Shown: positions 22,046-30,713 of the stretch, in pieces
How positions within the stretch are numbered: the first letter of the stretch is position 1
Layout of the letters: the number at the start of each line of letters is the position of its first letter
Assembly: GCA_002293455.1 (NCBI GenBank)
Contig: DBDH01000112.1
Location: 1-46,033, forward strand
From: Treponema sp. UBA937
GTDB lineage: Bacteria; Spirochaetota; Spirochaetia; Treponematales; Breznakiellaceae
Length of the DNA stretch: 46,033 bases
Direction of reading: 5' to 3'
The notes under the pieces: generated by a model
Databases searched by the model: none
Told to the model about the DNA's origin: nothing
Seen by the model: the letters and a program-made list of their open reading frames with translations, nothing else
Translations under genes and position numbers: made by a program

Positions 22046-24595
22046 ATGAAAAAGTTCTCAATGATTTTCATCACATTGATGATGTTGTTTGCTCTCGTTT
22101 TTCTGGGATGCAATAGTCCGGTTGATCCAGGTGGTGGACCGGGTGATGATGAGGACCCGCCGCTTGTTGTTGATCCGTTGGAAACCTGGATATGGGAAGC
22201 TGGTGATTCAGATACCGTACCGGAAAGGAATAAAACCGCTTTCGTCATGAATGGGTTGGATGCTATCGTTCGAAGTGGTAATGTCTCACTCGATTCCAAT
22301 GGAAATCTGGTGTTGAATAATGGTCGGCTGTCGATTGGTTCAAAATCAGATACAGACACAAGCAGCACTGTATATGATAGAAATGGTCAGTTGAATCTTT
22401 CAGAAGAATTTAAAGTCACTATTACATACATCAGTTCTGTGGATTCAGATACAGGTGAAGATGCAGATAAGGGGAATTTTCAAATTTTTATACATAATAA
22501 TTCCACTACTGCTAACGATAGTGTGGTAAAGAGATTGAACTCAACCGCTGGTTCAAGGCCGTATAGTGCTAGACCGGATGTGACAGGAGGTCAAGTAGAA
22601 TTAACGGTTGATCCTGTGGCGCGGTTTGATGATCCTGATAGTAATCTTGATAGCTTAAAAACCTCATTCATTATGTTAAGAACAGAAGGAAATGTAAGCC
22701 TCACTATTTCTTCAATCAAGATTGAGCCTGTTGGTGCTCCGCTGCCGCAATATGATCCCGTTGAATCCGTTACAATAGCCAGTGCTGATGATGTTGACGA
22801 GATCGAGGTAGGAGATACTCTTCAATTCACAGCAACGGTTCTTCCGGCTACTGCCGATCAAGCAGTTACATGGTCAGTTACTAATGGTACTGGCACTGCA
22901 ACAATTGATACCGCCGGTCTGTTGACAGGCACTGGTGCGGGTGACGTTACGGTTAAAGCCATAGGCGCCGGAGATGTGGCGAGCGATCCATTTACGGTAA
23001 CGATTAACCCGCCGGCAGTTCCTGTAACAGCTGTTAATATAACCAGCACTGTAACAGAAGTAGCAAAAGGCGAAAAAATTACATTGACAGCGGAGGTTTT
23101 GCCAAATACCGCCAATCAAACGGTTACATGGTCAGTTGTTCTTAAAGAAGGCGGCGGAAACGCTGATACCGTTGCAACGATTAATGCGAATAGCGGCGAA
23201 TTGACAGGCGTTAGTGTAGGTACCGTTACGGTTACCGCCACATCCGTGGCTGATTCGAGCAAATTTGCCAATGTTGACATCGAAGTTACGGGCTTTGTAT
23301 ATGTTGCACCTACAACAGACACAAATAAACTGAGTACCTATATGGCTATCTTTGGTGATGGTGGTGAATTGGTATTTACCGACAGCAGTGATTATCTTGT
23401 GTGGGGAGACTATTTTACATTAATTCCCGGTAATAGTAGAGAACTTACCATTGCACCTTCCACCGATAGCGCAGGTTACGCTGAAGATTTTGATTACCAG
23501 CTGAAATTTGGAGGAGCTTCAGATGCAAACCGAAGATTGATAAAAATCAATCTTGTTCAAAATGCAAAAGTTAGTTTTTTAACTTCCCAGAACGCTGATT
23601 ACAATGCTACTGCGCTTCGGTCTGCGATCTTGATGACTGCCCCTTCACCCTATAATACCGACAATAAAATTGTTACTTTTACAGAAAAGGGTAAGTTGGA
23701 AACCCAATCCCGAATGTTGGCTGCAGGCGATTATTATTTAGCAGCAGCAGGAAATGATTATGTAGTTCTGGACATCATCGTAGATGAAGCCGGTTATGAT
23801 CTCACCCCCGGCGCTCCAGCTACGATTGAAATTTCTGGAGCACCAACATTAAATATGAGCGCTGGCAGCACTACCTTGACTGCAAAGGTTTATGATGAAA
23901 ACGCTCTCGAAGTTGTCAATCCAACAATTACGTGGTCAGTTGTTCTTGCAGAAGGCGGCGGAAACGCTGATGCCGTTGCAACGATTAGTGATGGCATATT
24001 AACCGCTGTTGGTGCGGGTAATGTTGTGGTTACCGCTAGAGTTGGTGAAGTTACATCTGAAGGTTTTAACGTAACCGTTATCAACGATACGGTAGCAATA
24101 AACTGGGCTGCAGAATCGGCATATAAGCTTGATCTTTCAAAGGCAAGTGGTGATTGGGAGAGGAATGCATACGCTTCCACTTTAGGCACCGGTGTGGTTT
24201 CAGATGGTTTTGATTTGCAATTATTAAATAACGGTTTAAAATTTCTTCCTGCTGGTTGCATGGAGCCGGGCGGTCAGGGCAGAGTGCTAACGACGGAGAA
24301 ATCTGACGGCACCCCAATTCTGATTCAAGGTCCGTTTAAGATTGCGGTTGGGATAGCCACCAGAAGTAATAAACCTAGTAAGGCAGAACTTGCTATGAGT
24401 ACTGCGACTGGTACCCTGCTCAAATCATTTGTAACCACAGCTGTAAGTTCGGTGGACGTTCAAACCTTTGAATATAAGGGGACAGACGAAGTACAGTTGA
24501 ATTTTGCTCCTTCTTATAGTGCAGATAGTGCCGGTGAGGAAACTGGTAGACTGCACTTGTATTCCATAGAAATCTACCTCCCCGAAGAAGAATAG
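22046..24595 (+). CDS. Multi-domain lipoprotein with bacterial Ig-like (BIG2) domains
   Basis: 849 residues. Signal peptide with lipobox FLGC (Cys about 22). An N-terminal beta-sandwich (about 40-235) may be a carbohydrate-binding module. Ig-like group 2 repeats follow at about 250-325, 330-415 and 590-680, recognisable by VTWSV...ATI...GLLTGTGAGDVTVKA. A domain with LAAGDYYLAAAGNDYVVLDI lies at about 430-585, and a C-terminal beta domain ends at YSIEIYLPEEE. No catalytic motif was recognised. Context and the pectate-lyase-like C-terminal pattern suggest a surface substrate-binding protein of the pectin system; an adhesin is the alternative. GAGGAGGGA precedes the start. Confidence 0.75.
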   Translation: MKKFSMIFITLMMLFALVFLGCNSPVDPGGGPGDDEDPPLVVDPLETWIWEAGDSDTVPERNKTAFVMNGLDAIVRSGNVSLDSNGNLVLNNGRLSIGSKSDTDTSSTVYDRNGQLNLSEEFKVTITYISSVDSDTGEDADKGNFQIFIHNNSTTANDSVVKRLNSTAGSRPYSARPDVTGGQVELTVDPVARFDDPDSNLDSLKTSFIMLRTEGNVSLTISSIKIEPVGAPLPQYDPVESVTIASADDVDEIEVGDTLQFTATVLPATADQAVTWSVTNGTGTATIDTAGLLTGTGAGDVTVKAIGAGDVASDPFTVTINPPAVPVTAVNITSTVTEVAKGEKITLTAEVLPNTANQTVTWSVVLKEGGGNADTVATINANSGELTGVSVGTVTVTATSVADSSKFANVDIEVTGFVYVAPTTDTNKLSTYMAIFGDGGELVFTDSSDYLVWGDYFTLIPGNSRELTIAPSTDSAGYAEDFDYQLKFGGASDANRRLIKINLVQNAKVSFLTSQNADYNATALRSAILMTAPSPYNTDNKIVTFTEKGKLETQSRMLAAGDYYLAAAGNDYVVLDIIVDEAGYDLTPGAPATIEISGAPTLNMSAGSTTLTAKVYDENALEVVNPTITWSVVLAEGGGNADAVATISDGILTAVGAGNVVVTARVGEVTSEGFNVTVINDTVAINWAAESAYKLDLSKASGDWERNAYASTLGTGVVSDGFDLQLLNNGLKFLPAGCMEPGGQGRVLTTEKSDGTPILIQGPFKIAVGIATRSNKPSKAELAMSTATGTLLKSFVTTAVSSVDVQTFEYKGTDEVQLNFAPSYSADSAGEETGRLHLYSIEIYLPEEE

Positions 24596-24604
24596 CAAAC
24601 AGGA

Positions 24605-24656
24605 GAGTGACAGACACCGAAAAGTCCTAGTGTACCTGAGCAATTGGGTACACTAG
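24605..24656. repeat. Partial intergenic repeat with a 10-bp hairpin
   Basis: GTGACAGACACCGAAAAGTC resembles the start of the repeat at 37765 and 30521. It runs into CTAGTGTACC (24627-24636) / GGTACACTAG (24647-24656), a perfect 10-bp inverted repeat with a 10-base loop but no T-run. Confidence 0.5.
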
Positions 24657-24789
24657 ATGCGGCGGTATAATAATTGCTGACTTTAATGCTAGTAACAAAT
24701 ATACATTACAATCTGTACCGAAAGAGTTATTGGCAGGCACGTATTATATGGGAGCGATGATCGGCGACAGTCTGGTCATTGATATTTAA
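24640..24789 (+). pseudogene. Remnant of a pectate-lyase-type C-terminal domain
   Basis: The frame is open from 24640 to TAA 24787-24789 with no start codon or Shine-Dalgarno. It reads ADFNASNKYTLQSVP, then LLAGTYYMGAMIGDSLVIDI. The end pattern (L-x-AGTYY...D-x-L-x-I-x-I) matches LAAGDYYLAAAGNDYVVLDI inside the upstream lipoprotein and the SAGTHNITKADSINLFYIEI C-terminus of the next pectate lyase. It is therefore probably the 3' stump of a deleted member of this family. Confidence 0.55.
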
Positions 24790-24818
24790 GTAATATATTC
24801 TAATTAAAATAGTTTTTC

Positions 24819-24899
24819 ATTCCGCTTTCCGGCTGATGTGAAGGAAAGCGGAATCATTTCGATGAAAAAAGGCATACCAGGAACCCTGGTATGCCTTTT
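24819..24899. terminator. Two strong hairpins after the remnant
   Basis: ATTCCGCTTTCC (24819-24830) pairs with GGAAAGCGGAAT (24843-24854). AAAAGGCATACCAGG (24867-24881) pairs with CCTGGTATGCCTTTT (24885-24899) around a 3-base loop. The second has A- and T-tracts on either side and should terminate in both directions. Confidence 0.7.
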
Positions 24900-24942
24900 G
24901 TAAAAGAATAATAAACCGCGCTTGCATATAGGGTCTTTTCTA

Positions 24943-24970
24943 AGAGGAGCAAAACCGCTCCTCTTTTTTT
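24943..24970 (+). terminator. Rho-independent terminator
   Basis: AGAGGAGC (24943-24950), loop AAAACC, GCTCCTCT (24957-24964) and a T-tract to 24970. The same GAGGAGC/GCTCCTC plus T7 design ends the repeats at 30588-30647 and 37833-37860. Confidence 0.8.
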
Positions 24971-25020
24971 GGCAAAAAATTAAGAAAAATCCATAAAAAC
25001 ACAATCAAAAATGCACATTG

Positions 25021-25075
25021 ACCCATTAATATGGGTAATAATCACTTTGAGAAAACATACAAACGGTGATATACT
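25021..25075 (+). promoter_or_regulatory. Promoter with upstream palindrome for the heptad-repeat gene
   Basis: TTGAGA (25047-25052), a 17-base spacer and TATACT (25070-25075) with a TG extension. ACCCAT-TAAT-ATGGGT (25021-25036) lies 10 bases upstream and could be an operator. Confidence 0.55.
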
Positions 25076-25093
25076 GCAAAGAGGAGCGGGGTA

Positions 25094-25543
25094 ATGGCTA
25101 TGACAAACGAAGTCAAAATACTAACCATGCTGGAAACGTTAGTAGACGACGTCGGTACTTTGAAGGACGACGTCGGTACATTAAAGGATGATGTAGGAGG
25201 TTTGAAGGCCGACGTAGGTACTTTAAAAGCCGATGTGGGTACTTTAAAGGCCGACGTAGGAGGTTTGAAGAACGACGTAGGTACTTTGAAAGACGACGCC
25301 AGAAGTTTGAATCAGCGGATGGATAGTTTGGAACAAGAGGTAAAAAAAACAAAAGAGATTGTCATTAAAATGGAACATGATCATGGATATAAAATCAATG
25401 CTCTTTTTGATGGATACCAAGCGAATAGAGACTTAAACATCGAAATAAGCCAACGTATGTCGGTATGCGAAAAAAGATGCGATAAACTTGAGCTTGATGT
25501 TATAGTATTGAAAAGCGAACCTTCTAGGGCAGCAGGGCAGTAA
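25094..25543 (+). CDS. Heptad-repeat coiled-coil protein
   Basis: 149 residues, cytoplasmic (no signal). After MAMTNEVKILTMLETL come about eight heptads of D-D/A-V-G-T/G-L-K (about 17-72), encoded by 21-base near-repeats (GACGTCGGTACTTTGAAGG-like). A conserved-looking segment follows, KMEHDHGYKINALFDGY (about 91-107), then a second helix. Small proteins with this heptad array and an xxHGxKxxALFDGY tail occur widely in Firmicutes and treponemes without known function. GAGGAGCGGGG precedes the ATG. It has its own promoter and sits between terminators, so it is probably not part of the pectin unit. Confidence 0.7.
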   Translation: MAMTNEVKILTMLETLVDDVGTLKDDVGTLKDDVGGLKADVGTLKADVGTLKADVGGLKNDVGTLKDDARSLNQRMDSLEQEVKKTKEIVIKMEHDHGYKINALFDGYQANRDLNIEISQRMSVCEKRCDKLELDVIVLKSEPSRAAGQ

Positions 25544-25581
25544 CCTGTGGGCTTTATTTCCGCTTATTGTCTGTCGTCATA

Positions 25582-25616
25582 CTGTAAAATACAAAAAGAT
25601 GTCTGCAAAATATGAT
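25582..25616 (+). promoter_or_regulatory. Conserved 35-bp leader/promoter element of pectate lyase gene 1
   Basis: This 35-base block is identical at 34 positions to 28025-28059 upstream of the paralog. It contains GATGTCTGCAAAATATGAT with a TATGAT -10-like end. About 55 bases of less conserved leader follow before the start. Conservation in an otherwise diverged spacer indicates a shared promoter or regulator site. Confidence 0.55.
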
Positions 25617-25671
25617 TAAACTGTTAGACAATAATACAAATTATGTCTATTTAATTTATAGGAGGATATTT

Positions 25672-27792
25672 ATGAAGAAAAAAGCGTATGGCGTACTATT
25701 GTTAACAGGAATGTTCCTGTTAACCCTATTGAGCGGCTGTGATACTGGAATTGGCAGTAACAGAAATATTCAGAACAACGGGGATATTGTTGGCAGATAC
25801 AGTGGCGTTACAACCCAAAATGTAACTATTATCGACTCCGAGGGCTGGCTTGAATCAGCTTACGTCACATGGAATAAAACGGCCGGTGCGGAGAGTTACA
25901 ATGTATACTATACTGGTATGGGAGTTACGGCGTCGAAAATCGATACCCAGCTTGTCAGGGAATATCCGAATTATTTCCGCGCCGATATTTTGGGTATGAA
26001 GGCTGGTTCGTACACCTTGAAGGTTGCCGCTGTCAATTCCAATGGTGCCGAAATATCATACGACCAGGCGAGTGTAACCGTTGCGGCTCATGACCGTTCT
26101 GGGTATGCGTTTTCAGGCGGCAAAGTTCCCGGCGCCTATAAAGCGGATGGAACGCCCAAAGATAACGCGGTTATTCTGTATGTAACAGAAAACACCAAAA
26201 ACACGGTGTCCATGAATGTAGCTAACGCGACCGCGAATCCCTGTGTGGGTCTTCAAACCATCCTCGATGCATACAAGAAAGGAGCTGAAACCAAGCCTCT
26301 TATCGTCCGTCTTATCGGGCAGATTACCGATTTTTCCTATATGCTTGATGGGGATCTTGTCGTTGAAAACAAAAACAATGCAAACAGTTATATCACCATT
26401 GAAGGCGTAGGCGACGATGCAACCGCTGACGGCTGGGGAATCCGCCTCAAGAACGCGTCAAATGTGGAAATACGGAACATCGGGTTCATGAACACCGACA
26501 GCGGCGAAGGGGACAATATCGGCCTCCAGAGCGGCAACAACAATATCTGGGTACACAACAACGATCTCTTCTATGGACATGCCGGCGGTGACGCGGATCA
26601 GGCCAAGGGCGACGGCGCGATGGATTCCAAGAAATCATTGTATGTGACATTCTCCTATAATCACTTCTGGGATACTGGAAAGACCCACCTCATCGGCAAT
26701 AAGGAATCGATCACCGCGCAGAATTACATTAGCATTCATCACAACTGGTATGATCACTCTGACAGCCGGCATCCCCGGGTCCGGGTAGCGACAGTTCATG
26801 TGTACAACAACTACTATGACGGTGTATCGAAGTACGGAGCCGGAGCGACTATGGGCGCGGATGTTTTTGTTGAGGGCAACTATTTCCGCAATACCAAAAA
26901 TCCCATGCTTATTTCCATGCAGGGACATGATAACGGGACATTCTCCAGTGAAGACGGCGGCATGATCAAAGCATACAACAACTACATGGATAATTCCTCC
27001 GCGGCTTACTTCACCCCCTATAGTTCCAATTCGGTAGATTTTGACGCTTATGTGGCTTCGAGCCGCAATCAGACAGTACCTTCTTCGGTAAAGGCGAAAA
27101 AGGGCGGGGCTACATATAACAACTTCGATACCGCTTCCTCGATGTACAGCTACACCGCCGACAGTCCCCAAAACGCGAGAACAAAGGTCATGCAGTATGC
27201 GGGCCGGATGTTCGGCGGCGATTTCGACTGGACCTTTAACAATACGGTAGACGATCCCGCCGATGCCGTAAACAACGCCCTGAAATCCGCGCTGAACAGT
27301 TATGATACAGACCTTGTCGCTGTGCAGGGAGAAGGTTCCTCTTCAGGCGGAAATGACCCCGGTGACGGCGATGATCCCGGCGATGGCGATGGCCCTGGCG
27401 ACGGAGATGACCCCGGTGACGGCGGTGATGATGATCCCATTATAAATCCCGGCAATCAGGTTTGTACATTTACTTCATCCGGTAGAACAAATTCCTTTTT
27501 CAACATATCCGGAAACGTATCGAATACAAAGGGAACTGTTACGGTAAATGGTACTACGTATAATTGGTGCCTCAAGATTGAGTCATCGACAAATATATCG
27601 TTTACCACTACTGGAGCTTCAACCTTGAAACTTGTTTTCGGCGGGTCAACCAGCGCGGCAGGAAAAAAGGTAAAAGTTGATGGCAACTCTTATACCATCG
27701 ATGGAAACGGATATCTGACCGTTCCTCTTTCCGCCGGAACTCATAACATAACAAAGGCTGACAGTATCAATTTGTTCTATATTGAAATCTGA
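25672..27792 (+). CDS. PL1-family pectate lyase lipoprotein (first of tandem pair)
   Basis: 706 residues from ATG 25672, which has AGGAGG upstream; the in-frame ATG at 25612 lies before the leader and is rejected. Signal peptide and lipobox LLSGC (Cys23), a fibronectin-III-like domain with VTIIDSEGWLESAYVTW (about 48-150), then the PL1 beta-helix (about 165-550) with IWVHNNDLFYG and HHNWYDHSDSRHPRVR (about 355-371), which carries the catalytic Arg region. A Gly/Asp/Pro linker with PGDGD repeats (about 557-592) joins a C-terminal beta-sandwich ending SINLFYIEI. It should cleave de-esterified polygalacturonate by Ca-dependent beta-elimination at the cell surface or periplasm. Confidence 0.88.
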   Translation: MKKKAYGVLLLTGMFLLTLLSGCDTGIGSNRNIQNNGDIVGRYSGVTTQNVTIIDSEGWLESAYVTWNKTAGAESYNVYYTGMGVTASKIDTQLVREYPNYFRADILGMKAGSYTLKVAAVNSNGAEISYDQASVTVAAHDRSGYAFSGGKVPGAYKADGTPKDNAVILYVTENTKNTVSMNVANATANPCVGLQTILDAYKKGAETKPLIVRLIGQITDFSYMLDGDLVVENKNNANSYITIEGVGDDATADGWGIRLKNASNVEIRNIGFMNTDSGEGDNIGLQSGNNNIWVHNNDLFYGHAGGDADQAKGDGAMDSKKSLYVTFSYNHFWDTGKTHLIGNKESITAQNYISIHHNWYDHSDSRHPRVRVATVHVYNNYYDGVSKYGAGATMGADVFVEGNYFRNTKNPMLISMQGHDNGTFSSEDGGMIKAYNNYMDNSSAAYFTPYSSNSVDFDAYVASSRNQTVPSSVKAKKGGATYNNFDTASSMYSYTADSPQNARTKVMQYAGRMFGGDFDWTFNNTVDDPADAVNNALKSALNSYDTDLVAVQGEGSSSGGNDPGDGDDPGDGDGPGDGDDPGDGGDDDPIINPGNQVCTFTSSGRTNSFFNISGNVSNTKGTVTVNGTTYNWCLKIESSTNISFTTTGASTLKLVFGGSTSAAGKKVKVDGNSYTIDGNGYLTVPLSAGTHNITKADSINLFYIEI

Positions 27793-27838
27793 ATTAGAAA
27801 CGAGACAAAGATAAGAAAAAAGTAACAACGAGATAAAC

Positions 27839-27880
27839 TGCCGGAAGGAGCTGTATTTCAGATTCCTTTCGGCATTTTTT
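27839..27880 (+). terminator. Terminator after pectate lyase 1
   Basis: TGCCGGAAGGA (27839-27849) pairs with TCCTTTCGGCA (27864-27874, one G-U) and runs into T6. The loop GCTGTATTTCAGA is shared with the terminator after the paralog. The rest of 27881-28024 holds a GTGACT-containing repeat fragment (27889-27925) and AT-rich sequence without a gene. Confidence 0.8.
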
Positions 27881-28024
27881 ATGTCGGCACGAGTGACTAC
27901 ACCCAGAACATGATTCGTATATATAAGTTTTGAACAAGAATCCTTTGATGATCATCATAACAGGACACAGGAAGTATCATTACAAAGACCAATAAAAACA
28001 CGGCAGAAAGTTTTTTTATTCCTT

Positions 28025-28059
28025 CTGTAAAATGCAAAAAGATGTCTGCAAAATATGAT
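28025..28059 (+). promoter_or_regulatory. Conserved 35-bp leader/promoter element of pectate lyase gene 2
   Basis: 34 of 35 bases match 25582-25616, including TATGAT at the 3' end. In both leaders a short hairpin of different sequence follows (here ACATA/TATGT). Confidence 0.55.
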
Positions 28060-28112
28060 AAAACCGTTACATAATGATATTAACTATGTTTGTTTTATAA
28101 TAGGAGGACATT

Positions 28113-30461
28113 ATGAAGAAAAAATCATATAGTATACTACTGTTAACGGGAATGTTTCTGTTAACTCTGTTGATCGGCTGTCAGCCTAGTATCAATCCTA
28201 AAGGTTCCGGAAATCCTACAGACCAAAATGTAAAAGTCAGCGCCATAACCCTTCCGGTGTCGGTAACAATCTTTGAAGGGAAAACCCGTTCAATAAACAG
28301 CACAGTCTTGCCGTCAAACGCGGCCGATAAAACCCTGACGTGGGAATCATTACATCCGGATATTGCCACTGTTAACGCCGCCAGCGGCCTTGTAACCGGA
28401 GTCTCTGCAGGAACCGCGGTAATTAAAGCAACCGCGGCAGACGGCAGCCGTATTTCACAGACTACCTCTGTCCAGATAAATGCGTGGGATCCAACCCAGG
28501 TTGTAAATATTATTGACTCCGAAGGTTGGCTTGAGTCGGCTTATGTTACATGGCAGGGAATTCCCGAGGCGGACAGCTATAATGTGTATTATAGAGGTAT
28601 GGGGAGTGCGGACTATACAAAAATCGATACTCAGCTTGTCAGGGAATATCCGGATTATTTCCGCGCCGATATTCTTGGTTTGGCGGCCGGTTCCTATGAT
28701 ATAAAGATACATGCCGTTGCGGGGAATGACGAGCTTGCCGGAGCGGAAACCAGTGTAAATGTCGAAGCCCATGACCGTTCAGGGTTTGCTCACTCTTCTG
28801 CTTCTCCCAAGGGTACAGCTTCTGGAGCATACAACGATGACGGAACCCTTCGTGACAATGCGGAGGTTATTTACGTTACCGCGGGAAATGCGCGGAACTT
28901 GGATATTTATACCAACAATCTCAAACCAAGAGAGAAAACAAAAAACGATTCCGGCAGACCTCTTGTTATCCGTTTTATCGGAACGATTAAAGAGGCGGAT
29001 ATGCCGAATCTGAACAGTAACAAGCTCTTGCAGCTTAAAGGGAATAATGCTCAGTATGAACAACGGGTAACATTTGAAGGTGTCGGCGATGACGCTTACC
29101 TTGAGTTTGGCCTTGATATTGTACGTTCCAGCAATGTGGAAATACGCAACCTTGGATTCAAGAAATTCTATGAGGATGCGGTTTCCGTACAGAGTAACAA
29201 TACCAATATCTGGGTACACAACTGTGATTTTTTCTATGGACAAAATGGCGGCGGCGACAAGAAGAAAGGTGACGGCGCCAGCGATATAAAGGATTCCCAA
29301 TGGTGTACCCTATCGTATAACCACTACTGGGACTCCGGAAAAGCGTCCCTTTTGGGTAATGGTGCCAATGATACCATCGACTATATCACTTATCATCATA
29401 ATTTCTTTGATCACTCCGATTCCCGGCATCCCCGGGTAAGGTTGGGAAGGGTTCATGTATACAATAATTATTATGAGGGTGTGGCAAAATATGGAATCGG
29501 ATCGGTGAGGGGGGCGTCTGTCTTTGCCGAAGGGAACTACTACCATAATACCAAGAGGCCCATGCTCATCTCAATGCAGGGAAGTGACATTGTAGGCGAC
29601 CCGGATGGGTCATTTGATGACGGAATTGGCGGTATGATCAAAGCCTTCAACAACTACATGGATAATTACTCCGCAGATTCCTTCGATCCCTGGAGTAACT
29701 CCGATCAGGTGGAGTTTGACGCTTATCAAGTCAGCAGCCGCAATGATACAGTACCTGCTTCAGTAATAACAAAAGTGGGTAGCCACACTTATAATAACTT
29801 CGATACCGCTTCCTCGATGTACATCTATACCCCCGACAGCCCCGAAGATGCGAAAACAAAGGTCATTCAGTATGCGGGACGGATGTTCGGCGGAGATATG
29901 AAATACGAATTCAAACCCAATGACTACACGAAAGCTGATGATCCTGATCCCGCGATAGCGGCTATGATTAACGCCCATGCCAGTAAAGTTATTTCTGTTC
30001 AGGGCGAAAATGTTCCCGGTGACGGCGGCGATCCTGGTGATGGCGGTGAGCCCGGTGACGGCGGCGGAGATGGTCCGCCCAATAATAGTACCTATTGGAT
30101 TCCTGAAAGAGACGGTGGGAATGGGACTCCTTCATGGCTTACCTATGGCGGCGGCTTTGGTTTGAAAGACAAGGTTGCAAGTTTTACCTATAATGGGATT
30201 TCCATAACAAAACCTGTGAAATTTCAATCCAGTAATAGTGGTAATGTAAAGGTCACCACAACTGGTGATAATGCAGTCCTGAATATCTGGTTGATCAACG
30301 GAAAAAAGTTTACCATTGTCGGACCTGATAGTTTCAGCGAGCTTATTACAACAGGACAGACTGTACCAACAAAAATAAGCATTCCCCTTGGTAAAGCAGG
30401 GGAATACACATTTACCAAAAGAGACGATGAAACCTGCTTCTATGTATTTGAACTTCAATAA
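28113..30461 (+). CDS. PL1-family pectate lyase lipoprotein (second of tandem pair)
   Basis: 782 residues. Signal peptide with lipobox LLIGC (Cys about 23). A BIG2 Ig-like domain (about 40-125) is absent from its neighbour. A fibronectin-like domain with NIIDSEGWLESAYVTW (about 130-220) and the PL1 beta-helix (about 246-626) follow, with HHNFFDHSDSRHPRVR (about 429-444), a PGDGG linker (about 633-659) and a C-terminal beta domain ending TCFYVFELQ. Signal peptide, leader element, lyase core and terminator are all close relatives of the upstream gene. The two arose by tandem duplication, followed by gain or loss of the Ig-like domain. AGGAGG precedes the ATG. Confidence 0.88.
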   Translation: MKKKSYSILLLTGMFLLTLLIGCQPSINPKGSGNPTDQNVKVSAITLPVSVTIFEGKTRSINSTVLPSNAADKTLTWESLHPDIATVNAASGLVTGVSAGTAVIKATAADGSRISQTTSVQINAWDPTQVVNIIDSEGWLESAYVTWQGIPEADSYNVYYRGMGSADYTKIDTQLVREYPDYFRADILGLAAGSYDIKIHAVAGNDELAGAETSVNVEAHDRSGFAHSSASPKGTASGAYNDDGTLRDNAEVIYVTAGNARNLDIYTNNLKPREKTKNDSGRPLVIRFIGTIKEADMPNLNSNKLLQLKGNNAQYEQRVTFEGVGDDAYLEFGLDIVRSSNVEIRNLGFKKFYEDAVSVQSNNTNIWVHNCDFFYGQNGGGDKKKGDGASDIKDSQWCTLSYNHYWDSGKASLLGNGANDTIDYITYHHNFFDHSDSRHPRVRLGRVHVYNNYYEGVAKYGIGSVRGASVFAEGNYYHNTKRPMLISMQGSDIVGDPDGSFDDGIGGMIKAFNNYMDNYSADSFDPWSNSDQVEFDAYQVSSRNDTVPASVITKVGSHTYNNFDTASSMYIYTPDSPEDAKTKVIQYAGRMFGGDMKYEFKPNDYTKADDPDPAIAAMINAHASKVISVQGENVPGDGGDPGDGGEPGDGGGDGPPNNSTYWIPERDGGNGTPSWLTYGGGFGLKDKVASFTYNGISITKPVKFQSSNSGNVKVTTTGDNAVLNIWLINGKKFTIVGPDSFSELITTGQTVPTKISIPLGKAGEYTFTKRDDETCFYVFELQ

Positions 30462-30474
30462 TTAAGACGTAAAG

Positions 30475-30515
30475 GCAGAAAGGAGCTGTATTTCAGACTC
30501 CTTCCTGCTTTTTTT
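30475..30515 (+). terminator. Terminator after pectate lyase 2
   Basis: GCAGAAAGGAG (30475-30485) pairs with CTCCTTCCTGC (30498-30508, one mismatch) and is followed by T7. The GGAGCTGTATTTCAGA loop region is shared with the terminator at 27839. Confidence 0.8.
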
Positions 30516-30517
30516 AA

Positions 30518-30647
30518 ACGAGTGACTGTTACTCGAAAAGCCTAGCATGTTTGTAGCACAGAATGAATAAGCATAGTATGATTTACGAGAGGAGTCCGAC
30601 CACTTGCCCAGAATGGGGAACGTAAATGGCCGGACTCCTCTTTTTTT
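30518..30647 (+). repeat. Intergenic repeat ending in a terminator
   Basis: Opens with CGAGTGACTGTTACTCG, continues AAAAGCCTAGCATGTTTGT and ends in AGAGGAGTCCG (30588-30598) / CGGACTCCTCT (30631-30641) plus a T-tract. The order and sequence parallel 37763-37860. The terminator loop here carries about 20 extra bases. Confidence 0.6.
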
Positions 30648-30680
30648 ACAAAAAATCATAGTCCACTAAAGCAAAACCGC

Positions 30681-30709
30681 GTCTCCACACCATATATCGG
30701 TGTGGAGGC
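30681..30709 (+). promoter_or_regulatory. Hairpin sequestering the Shine-Dalgarno of the Rpn gene
   Basis: CTCCACACC (30683-30691) is the exact reverse complement of GGTGTGGAG (30699-30707), extendable by a G-U and a G-C pair to 11 bp with a 7-base loop. The 3' arm contains GGAGG, the ribosome-binding site for ATG 30714. Folding would hide it. Confidence 0.6.
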
Positions 30710-30713
30710 TGCT

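Noticed and set aside
25130..25320. CRISPR-like array of 21-base repeats
   Set aside because: Repeats are contiguous and in frame, encoding heptads; there are no spacers and no cas genes.
25612..25671. Upstream ATG for pectate lyase 1
   Set aside because: It would put a non-signal extension before the lipoprotein signal peptide; AGGAGG sits at the ATG 25672 start, as in the paralog.
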